Below are positions 1 through 12,000 of a stretch of 64,000 nucleotides of DNA, in pieces. The notes beneath the pieces are model-generated. The model searched no databases and was not told the DNA's origin. It worked only from the letters and a program-made list of their open reading frames with translations. The position numbers were made by a program, and so were the translations under genes. The stretch is taken from positions 2,046,001-2,110,000 of the forward strand of contig NZ_CP114286.1 of assembly GCF_027111275.1 (NCBI RefSeq), in the 5' to 3' direction. The stretch's first letter is position 1, and each line of letters begins with the position of its first letter. Origin of the DNA: Flavobacterium luteolum. Lineage in GTDB: Bacteria > Bacteroidota > Bacteroidia > Flavobacteriales > Flavobacteriaceae.

Positions 1-3000
1 TAGCTACAGTAGTATTACAGTTTTGATTTTTAACATTAATAACAATTCCGCTAATATCTACTGGCGATGGTTCTGTAATTGTAACAGGGTTTGAAGTCAC
101 AGTACATTCTGGGTAAGCATTTTGAGTTACCTCTACTGTGTAATCTTTTCCTGCTGGCAATCCTGTTATAACATAAGGATTACTTGTTCCCGCATTGATA
201 TTTGTTCCTGTTGCAACAGCAACTGGATTTCCTGGCAAGAACACTTTATAATCATATAATCCAGTGTATTTATCAATATTGATTGTAATCTGACCATCAC
301 TAAATGTATTACAGCTTGCCATTTTTGAAGCAGTTGCAGTAACCGTCATGATGTTATACAATTTCACATCGTAAGCGCTTGAAATAACAGTACAATCTGT
401 ATTCTTATCTGTTATTTTGAATTGATATTTATGGCCTGCAGTTGGTGCAACATAATCAAATGTGTTTGTTCCTATCACTGGAATTCCAGGAGTGCTATAA
501 GAAGCTCCATCTACAGAAACTTGATATTCAAAACTGTAAGGAGTTTGTCCTCCAACAATATCAACTGTAATTGTTTCTTGTCCTCCGTTTTTACAATCAG
601 CTAAAATTCCTGTTCTAGGAGTTGCTGAAATTAATTCAGGGAATGGGTTAATGTCGATATCAACAGAAGCCACACAACCTTTTAAGTCTTTAACATAATA
701 AGTTAAATGTTGAACAACTCCTGGCTTATTATCAACTTTGAATTCGTTTTCGTCATACCAATTCGTTCCATTGTTACTGTACGTGAAATTTTTCTTTATC
801 TCTACACCTGCACCGTGTTCACCAGTAACTGTAACAATTGTTTGTTTAATAACATTTGCAGGAGTACAAGCAAAGTCTGCTGCTTTTGCTTTTGCAATTA
901 CCGCCGCCGGAACATCAATAATAATATTATTTTGAGTAACTGGACATGATCTTGCTGATGAAACTGTTACACTATAAGTTCCCGCCGTTAAACCTGTAAA
1001 TAAGCCATTTGTTTGTGTAACTGGCAATCCAACAGGTGGAGTCAACGTGTAAGTGTACTGCTGATTATCTGCAAGTGCTGCTCCTGTAAGCTCTACTAAA
1101 ATTTGTCCGTTTGATCCGTTTCCTTGTGTAGCATCACAACTTGGAGAAGTTGGTTTTGGTGTGTAAGTAATAATCGTTGGGTCACCCACGTGAACTAACT
1201 TTGTTGTAACAGCACATGTCTTAGAATCTGTAATTGTAAATACATAATCACCAGCACCTGTTGCTCCATCTACAACATGATCTGCTGTCGTTGCATTACC
1301 TACAAAAGTATATATTGTAGGATCTGCAATTCCATCTTTAGTAACCGTATATTTAAATGGTGCATAACCACCAACAACGTCAAGTTTAATTATTCCATCA
1401 ACTGGTCCACAGAAAATTTCGGTATCTATTTTCGCTGAAGCGAAGATTTGACCTTTAATTTCAACTGGAACAGCAGCCACTGCCTCACATCCGTATTGAT
1501 CTTTTACTGTAACTTGATAGTTACCTGGCGCTACGTCGGTAAATGTATTACCGTGCCATGTTTTACCATTATCAATACTGTATTCATAAACTGGCGTATA
1601 TTCTGGTGTACCTGGTGTAGTTGCGTTAACAACAATTGTTGCACCTTGTCCTACACCTGAACCAGTATAACAATATACTGATGTCGCATCGATTGAAGCA
1701 ACTGGCTCAATTGGTGTTTTTAATTCGAATGTTGTCGTTTCAACGCAGCCATTGGCATCTCTTACTGACGCAGTGTAAACTCCAACTTGAGTAAGTCCCT
1801 CGAAAATTCCGTCTGTATTTGAAGGCAGCACTTTATTTCCTGGAGCTGGCTCTGTAACTGTGTAAACAAAACCTCCCCATCCATCAGCTGCTTCAAGTTT
1901 TACTGCACCTGCACTTTTACAACCAAGTGGTGTAACAGTAACTTTTAAATCTAACTTAGTGGTTACGGTTTTAATATCGAAATTAACAGTATCTGGACAT
2001 CCTGTCTCATTATCTGTTACTGTAATACTATGAGGTCCTGGAGCTAATCCTATTAAATCAATTGTTCCAGTTGTCATTGTAACTGCTGCATCTGTATCTA
2101 GTACATAATCGTAACTAGCACTTGTACCACTTTCGAAGCCAGTTACTACGAAACTAGCTTTACCATCGCCTGCACCTAAACAAGTAATATCTGTTGGAGC
2201 TTGTTTCAACTCGATATCGATTTTGATAACATCTTTAACAGTATACTTAATTTGTTTGATACATTTATTTGCGTCTGTTACTTGGAAGATATAATCTCCT
2301 GGTAATAGATCTGTAAATACTGGATTAGTATTATTCTGTGTAATAATTGTACCAGTTGCTGAAACAATTTGGTATGTCAATGGTGTAATACCACCTGTAA
2401 CATTTTTAATTTCTACATCAGTATTTCCATCAATACAAGTAATTGGATCTGGTTGATCTAGATCAAACTTTGTTGGAGGATCTAACCAAAGAATTGTTAC
2501 AGTACTTGTTTTAGGACAGCCATTCTCATCTCTAATTGCATACTGAATAGTTTGACTTGCTCCGTTTTGATCTACATAGAAAATGTTTGTATCTGCACTG
2601 AAGTCACTATTGTTAAAACTATATTCATAAGCACCAGTACCGCCATGTGCCGCTAAAACAACTTTTGCTTGTTGTGGAGCATTATTTGCACCACATAAAG
2701 GTTGATCAATTGTTGGCGTATCTAATATCAATTCTGTTGGCTGGCCTAAAGTTTGAGTACCAGTTACAATACAACCCAATTCATCTTTAACAGTATAAGT
2801 ATAATCACCTGCAATTAAATTAGTAAACAATGGAGTTGATTGCGTCATTAAAGTTCCTCCTGCTGGTGAAGTTCTTAGCAACGTATATTCATACTTGCCT
2901 TTACCTCCTTTTGCAGATAGTAACATGGTTCCTTCTCCTCCAAAACATAACGGTTGAGTTGGTGTTGCATCTGCTACGATTGGTACAAGCGGATCAACAC

Positions 3001-6000
3001 TTACTGGAGTCGTTTCTACTGAACAGCCATTTGCATCTTTAATTAAGAATACATAAGTGTCTGCATCTGTAGCTGAAACTGGATAAGTGAAAGTTCTTGA
3101 ACCTGCTGGTAAAATTGGGGTATCACCACTAAATGTTCCAGTTCCTTTTTTAACAGCATATGCAAAATTAGGAGTACCAGTACCATTTGTAATAGTCACT
3201 GTAATGATAGCATTTGGACCTGCTGCTCCAGTAGCATCACAAACTAAATCTGTTGTAACTTCTGCATTTGCTTTTGGAGTTGGTGTAATTGGAGATTTAA
3301 CAACTGGTGTTTCACAACCGTTAAAATCTTTAATAATTACATCTACTGGTCCAGAGCTAAGGTTTTTTATTGTATACGGTAAAGTACCAATTGGTACAAA
3401 AGTTTTTCCGTTTACGCTTATATAATATGGTTCTTTTCCTTTTGTTGTTTCTGTTACTTCAACCTCAAAAGAACCTTCAGCAGCACAATTATCTACGATA
3501 TCTAATGTAAATGCTGGAATAGGATCCTGCGGTAAAGCAATAGTAGTATATTTAATACATCCGTTTGCATCTTTAACATAGACATCATAGCTCGTTCCTG
3601 CTCCTACACTTCCTGCTAAATTAAAGCTGTTTTTATTATCCCATTTTGTAGGATCATAAGCCGTTCCTGAAGCAACAGCCTGATATGTATAAGGCGATGT
3701 TCCATCTTGCGCAGATGCACTAATTGTTCCTAATTTACTACATGTTGCATTTAAATCAACTGAAGCGCCAATTCTTAACAATTTAGTCGATTTATCAATT
3801 TTAAAGTTTGTTGTAGCAATACTACAGCCTTGATTTGGTGTAGCACCAACTTCTTTTATTAAAACATAGTAATATCCTAAATCTAACGCTGATGGACTAG
3901 TAATAGTTACTGTTCCAGGAACACCACCCACAGCTGCAGGTACTGTACCAGAACCTGTAACACCAGTTGATGTCAATGTTAAGCCATTAAAAATTGTATA
4001 GGTCAAATTAGTTGCGGTTGTATAGATACTATTAACCGTAAATGTTACGTTACCGTCTGTTACATCACTACAAGTAACGTTTTGTGGCACTATATTGCTA
4101 GCCGTTAAAGTAGAGTTACTTGGAATAGCAGGTGCGCCAGTTTCATAATAGTAACATTTTGACTGATCGTCGTATACTACATAAGTATAAGTAACACCTG
4201 GTGTTAAATTAGTAAAAGTAGTTTGCTTAAGTCTATCGCCTGTAACAATATCAACTTCTTCTGCCTGCCATCCTGGTCCAGGGTAAGTTGCATTTGTTCC
4301 GTCATAAATTCTAAAGAAAAATGGTCCTGTACCTGAAAATGCAGATCCAACCTTTACAACTGCAGAACCACCGCCTCCACCCGGAGCTGTTGTGTCACAA
4401 TTTGTAGGAGGATAAGTTACTGTAATAGCAAGTTTATTAGGTGGAGATGTAACTAGCTCATCTGGGAATTCTACTGAACAACCATTTTCATCCTTAACTA
4501 CAATCTTATATAAACCAAAATCTACAATACTAAAAGTAACAGAAGTTGTACCGTCAGTATTTAATTCACTCTTATTATAATTTGTCCCTGTAACATAGTA
4601 GCTATAACCCGTAGATCCAGGAACTCCCGGAGAAGTAACCGTTCCACCTGTTACACTATGAATGATAATAGACCCTTTTGCCATTCCACCGGCAGGATCA
4701 CACTTTATACCAATAATTTCATAATCTACTACAATGGGTTTTGGTTTAATGATTTCTACTAATTCATCATCAAAACATCCTTTGCTATCAGTAACCGTAA
4801 CTTTATAATGACCTGCTGGTAAACCTGTCATTTGAGAACCAAAATCTGTAAATGGCGCATCTAAAAGCTCTACTTTATATGTAAAAGGTGAAGCACCTTT
4901 ACTTGTATCAAGTGTAACTTTAATAGCTCCTGTTGATTCTGTTGGACATAAAATCTTTTGCGATTGAACCGCTGTTAAAATAACTGGTGGTTCAATAGGT
5001 GATACTTTTACAACTTCAGAAATAATAGAACATGCTGGAGTATTAGAATCTGTAGCTTCAAATTTATAATCTCCATCTAAGCTTGTTGAAAAAGTACTTC
5101 CTGTAATTCCCGTTGTTGTAAAACCTCCTCCATTACGAGAAACTTTATAGGTGTAAGGTCCTACTCCACCTTCTGCAGATAACGTAAATTGAGCATCTGT
5201 AGTTGTATACGGAGGTAAAACAGCACATGTTAAATCTTTTACTGGAGTTACCGTAATTTTTAATTGATCGTTAACAGTAATAATAGTAGTATCCTCACAA
5301 CCATTATCATCTTTAATACCCAATGTATATTTTCCTGGCGCTGTAATTGATTTGGTATCATTTGTGTTATAAACGCCATTTAATCCGTAAAGTTTTGTTG
5401 TTGATCCTGAATAAACTGATCCTGTAATTTTCACATCAAATGCGGCACCAGCATAACAAAGTGGATCTGTTACTGGGTCAATTTTTGGCGAATCGTCTTT
5501 TGTAATAGAAATTGATGTTTGAGCAGGACAGCTATTACCGTCTTGAACATATACATCATAATCTAAACCATCTACGCTTGTGTCTTTAATAAAAGTATTA
5601 TTAGATACATAATCAGTAGCTATTGGAGTATCTCCAGCTTTTACTACTGCATATTTTAGAGGAGCTTTTCCTCCTTGTGCAGTCACTACAATCGTTGTAC
5701 TAACATGAGGCGTACAGAAAACTTTTGTTCCTGTAACCTTAGTAATTTCTACAAGAACTGGATCTGCAAGGGTTACTTCGCTTGTCGCAATACATTTTGT
5801 TACTTTATTTGTAACCGTAAAAGTATATTTCTCACCACCTTTTAATCCTGTATACGTAACTACATCATTTGCTGGATTTGATGGACTAGGTGTTATACTA
5901 GGAGTTAATAAAATATCCCCTGAAATACTTCCAACTAATTTAGTAGTGTAACCTCCTGTTAAATTTCCAGAAATTGTGAAATTAATAGAACCATTGCTCA

Positions 6001-9000
6001 ATCCGTTACAAGTTACATTGCTTACAATTGATCCTGTCGCTTGGATTTTTACAACATCTAAAATTTCAAAATCACCAACTACAGTACATTTGTTTGCATC
6101 TGTAACTTTAAAGTAATAATGTGCTGGTGTTAAACCTGTAAATGTATGATCTCTATTAGCGTCACTCACCGAAACTGCGCTTGGACTAGTTATTTCATAT
6201 GTAAATGGTCCAACACCTTTTGTAAATTCTAATTTTAAATCAGCACTATTGACATCACATGTAATAACATTTGATGCAGTAATTGTAAGTCCTGTTGGAG
6301 GGTCTAATTTTTCAATTTCTACACCACCTGTTACATCAACATGACATCCATTGGCATCGTATACTGTTACACTTACATTACCTGCAATATTTGTAGAATA
6401 AGTATCTGAAATAACTGGCGTTTGACCATTATAACTATATCTATAAAGATTTGGTGCTGGGTATGGAGTACCTCCTGAAGCCGTTACTTTAATTGTTGCT
6501 TTCTGTGCATTATTTGAAGCATCGCAAGTTAATTTAACATCAACATTTGCATCTGCTATTAGCGGATTTACTGGTTCTTTAATTGTAATCGTTTGAGGAT
6601 CTGAAGCACATTTTTTAGCATCGATAACAACAACACTATAAGTACCTGCTCCTAAATTCTCAAATAAATTTGTTGTTTGAGTAATTTTTGTGCCTGATGG
6701 AGTAACTGGCGTTACTTCATAAGTAAATGATCCTGCAGGACTTGCAGTAATCGTAATAGTACCTGTTGTAGCTGATTTACATAGAATCTCATTTGGTTTA
6801 GCTGTGAAAGTTGGTTTCACAGTTGAATTTACTGTTTGAGAAACTACAATGCTACAGCCTTTACTATCTGTTATTTGAAAATAATAAGTTCCTGCTAGAG
6901 CTTTATAAGTAAATTTATTTAAACCTGGACCTACAGGAATAGGCGTACCTGTGAAAGGTGCCCCAGTTGTATTTACTAAGTAGGTATAATCTGGATATCC
7001 ATCTTGAATTGTAACTCCAATGACCGCTTCGGGATTAGTTGGATCACAAGTTAAATCGGTATCAATTGCTGCTTTAGCACTTAAAGGAGCAGAAATGATT
7101 TCCTCTGCTAAATCAGCTGTACAGCCTGTTACAATATCTCTAACTGTAATAGTATATTTCCCTGGAGTTAATCCTGCGAATGTACCTGATGGCTGATAAT
7201 TACCGCTATTAAGTTTATATTCATAATTAGGGTTTGGTTTAGGTGCATTTTTTGGAGTTGCAATTAATATCGCTCCAGTTCCACCAGCACAATAAGATGA
7301 TGTTACACTTATTTCTGCCTCAGGATTTACTGATCCATTAATTGTGAAATTCTGTCCATCAACTTTACAACCTGTTAAATCTGTAACCGAAACGCTATAA
7401 TCTCCAGCATTAAGATTTGTAAATACATTGTTATTTACCTGTACTTTTGCTGTTCCTCCTGGTGAAGTTGGTGTTACTGTATAAGTATAAGATCCTGAAC
7501 CATCTACAGCATGAATTGTAGCCGTTCCTTTTACTTTACAAGTAACATGAGTTAAGTCTGGATCATTTAATTTTAATGCTGCAGTTGGTCCTCCAACAGT
7601 TACATCTTCAATAATTGGACAATTTGTAGTTGAATTTGTAACTGTAATACGGTGACTTCCTGCAGTTAATCCAGTAACATTAAGAACAAAAGGATTTGAT
7701 GCTGCTGTTCCTGTAACTGGAGCTCTCGAATCTACTACGTAGCTATAATTAGTTCCTATAGCAATTCCTGTAACTGTATAACTTGCTGTTCCGTCTGTTG
7801 CGTTAAAACAAGTTACAGTTCCTGGAGTTCCTTCAACTGTAAAACTTGCAGGAGGTGCTATTGTATGTTTATCTGTAAATTTACATTGGTTTGCATCTCT
7901 TACTTCAAAAGTATATTCAACATTTGCATCCAAACCATTGAATATACCTGTAGAATTTGGTCCAGCTGTTATTGGAGCGATAATTCTATATTCTAATGTG
8001 CCTGTTATAGCTACTCCAGCAGCATCTTTTACATTTGTAATTGTAACACTTCCTTTATTATTAGGACAAGTTGCTGCTGTTGTAGTAGTGATTGTCATTG
8101 CTGCAGGAGGGTTCAATTTATTTATTGTTCCTGCGTTTACAACAACAGAACAAGAATTAGCATCAGTAATTCTTACTGTATAATCACCAGCTACATTTAT
8201 TCCTGTAAATACATTGCTATCTTGAGGTCCTACAACTGCAACATTATTTCTTAACAAAGTATATTTATATGTACCTGTTCCTCCAACTACACCTGAAACT
8301 GTAATAGTTGCTGGATGGTCACAGTTATATACTGGATCAATAGTAGCTGTACCTTTAATTTCTGCTGGTTCATTAATCTTGAAATCGTAAGATCTTGTAC
8401 AATCATTAGCATCTTTAACAATATACGTATAAGTTGTTCCAGGAGTTAATCCAGTATAATTGGTTTGATCTGTAAAAGTACCTGAACCATTAAAATCAAA
8501 TTTAAAAGGAGCTAAACCTGTTAATCCTTCCAGATCAACAGAACCTTTTCCACCAAAACATAATGGATCATGAGGGTGAGCCGTTGCGGTTGGTTTTACT
8601 AAAGCATCTACTTTTCTAGCAATTGATGTTGGACAACTATTCTTATCTGTTATCTCAAAAGTATAAGTGTCATCTATTGTTGTTGAATATTGGAATACAG
8701 GATTTGTCGTAGTTCCTGAAGCCACAACTTTATCTAAAGTATTTTTAACAACATAGTTGTATGGCGCAACACCGCCTTCAATAGTTACTTCTATTGTTGC
8801 TTCAGAACCTGTTTGTTTACAGCTTAATGCACTAATAACTGCTGTTTTTGCGCCTAATTGTGGTTCAATCTGCTGACTAACAACTTCTGCACTACATTTG
8901 CTATTCATATCTAGAATCTCAAATTCATAATTTCCAGTAGCTGTTACATTATGTGTAAACGTACGTGTAGTAAATTGATCACTATAGTCGCTATAATTTC

Positions 9001-12000
9001 CTCCGTTACGTTTCACTCTATATTTAAATGGCCCTACACCATCTTTAATTAAAATAACAATTGATGCACCATTATTTTCTGTAAAACATAAATTAGAAGT
9101 TGATTGAATTTCTGCTTTTGGTTCTGTAGAACCATTTACAGTAATATCAGTGCTTTTGTCTGCCTGACAACTGTTTTTATCTGTAGCTGAAACAGTATAG
9201 TTTCCTGGCTTAACATCAAAAACCTTATATAATAAATCTGTAGGATCAAGATTAAATGGTTGAGTAGCACCAGTTGCTTTATCTGTCAATACAAGATTAA
9301 AAGGAGCGGTACCTCCTATAATAGAAGTAGCCGTAACTACTGCTTTTTTATCACAAGTAGCCGTAGTTGCATCTACTGTAAATTTAAGCTGAGCTGGTGA
9401 TGGTACAGTAGTAGGAATATCAAAATCACAACCCTGTGACGTTGGGTCTTTTCTTACCCTAACGCTATAAGTAGCTGCTGACAACGGACCAATTGTAACG
9501 CGGTCTTTTGTAGATTTTATCCAAGGTTCTTGGTTATTAATCGAATAATAGAATTCTCCCGTAAAGTTTTCACCAAAAATATCAAAAGATCCATCTTTTG
9601 CTCCAAAACACGATTCTCCTTTTAAATTTTCAACATGGGCAATAAATGGAGGTGGAGGAGTAATCGTAAAATCCCACTTAAACTGTGCTCCACATACTCT
9701 TGGAACTTGGAATACTTTAATGTCATCTATCGCAACGTCATTACCAGAGTCCTCCTGGACACTTGAACGGACAATAAGTCGTAATTTAGTATAATTTCCA
9801 GGATCAAGCGTGATTGGTGTTTTTGGATATTTTATCCAGTCTCTATCTGTTGCCGATCTATCAATACTACCTGTTGCAAATGATGAAATTTCATTCCCTG
9901 CTCCGTCTACCAAGGCAATTGTCAAATTAGGGTCTTTTTTACCTGCTCCTGGCTTCATCAAGTTCATCGCATAAAACTCAAACATGATAGGCTGATTCGG
10001 AATTACATCATTAATCTCCTTTTCATATAAAATCGTACTTGTTGGAATTAAACTTCCAATATTAACAGCAAGGAATCTTCCTTTAGGATCTTTAACTCCC
10101 TTTACAATCGATGTATGGTCAACCGGATATCTCCAGCTCCAACCTGAAGTAGCATCTTGATTAATAGAACTTGTTACCGAATAATCACCATCATTAATAG
10201 CATAAGAACCATTACAATAGGTATCTGGTCGGTCTGGTATTTGTCTCTCAAAACAATAGTAAAAAGTATTAATACCTGGTGAAGTTGTATTTGGTCCACT
10301 ACCGAAACTTTCATCTAATAAGTTACTATATGTAGAAGCCGATTTAACATTATAATCAACCGTAATAAAATGTTGCCCTTGCGGAACATTCAAAAACACG
10401 TTTGGCTGCGCTGTATTCGGGTTAGGATTTCCATCTAAGTAATATTGGAAAGTATATCTAGGATCACCTGCTCCATTATTAACAAGCACCGTTTGTGTTG
10501 CAGTACCATCACAATTATAAGTAATCGGCCCTTTGGTAATACTAGGTTCAGTTGGTTTACCATCAATACGAATGCCTGTCATATCAAATTTACAGCCATT
10601 TTTATCTCTAATGCTTACCGTATAAGGCCCTCCTTCTTTTAAATAACCTACATTGCTTGTAGTCCATCCACTACCATTAATAGCATCAGTATTAAAATAA
10701 TATTCGTATGGAGGAGTTCCCCCTTGCGGGTTAGTAATTCTCACAATTCCATAGTCTGGATAAGGATCACATCCTGGTAAAGCTGCGACACCAGCAGAAG
10801 CTGTTAATGCAGTCGTTGTACCAATTGTAATTGTATTAAGAGCATCCTCGCAATAAGACCCTTTACTACCTGTACGATATCTGATCATTACATCATAAGA
10901 ACCTCCTTCAAGACCAGGATAAGTTATTCCTGTTCCAGTAGTAAAATTACCATCCTGCCAAGTTAATCCAGCATCTTTACTGTATTGAATTGTATTATAA
11001 CCATTTTTATTAGACACAGTAATCTTAATAGTTCCACTTGGATTACAAATATTATCTGTTGTTGTGCTAATCGTATAAACCGGTTTATCAACATTAGCTA
11101 CATCAAATGTTTTTTCAGCAGAACAGCCATTCAAATCTTCAACTCGCATAATGTATTGACCTCCTTTGTCTATAATGACTCTATTATTTGGAACCAAAGT
11201 AAAGGCTCCTCCATTATAGCTTACAAAATAACGGTAGGAAGTTCCTGCCCCACCATTCGCATTTCCTTGAAGAATTCCTGTTTCACATACTTTAAAAGTT
11301 CTAGTAATAGATGAAGTATTATTTAAAGTATTTGCCGCCTTAATTTCTATGCTTTGAGAATTTTTTACCTCACAAGTACCGCTACCAGTATTTTTTACAG
11401 TAGTTACCACTGTATAATTACCCGCGCTTAATCCTATAAATTCATGTTCAGCAATAGATTTTTGTTGCGAAAAATCTATTGGAGTGGTTAAATTTGAACT
11501 TCTAAAAAGCTGGTAAACGTATTCGTTGTTTGCTGTATTGGCAGTTACTTTTATTTTACCTTGACTATTATTGCTAACACACGCTGGCTGTGTTGCAGTT
11601 AAAGAAGTGCTAAAAGTCGTCGTACTAACAACAATATTTTTTACACTAAAAACACATCCCGCTGGAGCTGCTTTTAATCTAATGAAAACATTATAAGTAT
11701 CAGCATCTGGAGTAATAAAAGTATTACTGTCCTGCCAAGTATTAGGAGCAGGATTTGTTGTAAAGCTATATTCATACAAATCACTAAATCCTCCAGAAAC
11801 GATTCTTCCAGGGATAACACATGAACCATCACTGCTTCTTACAATATTTGTTTTTGTAATTCCTGTAGGATCTACTTCCGATTTATAAACATTAAAGTAA
11901 AAAGTAAAAACAGAGGCATCTGGATATTTTATGACAACTTTATACTCACCCGCAGAACTGGCAATAAATTTTTGTCCACCAACAACATCAGCCCAAGTAC

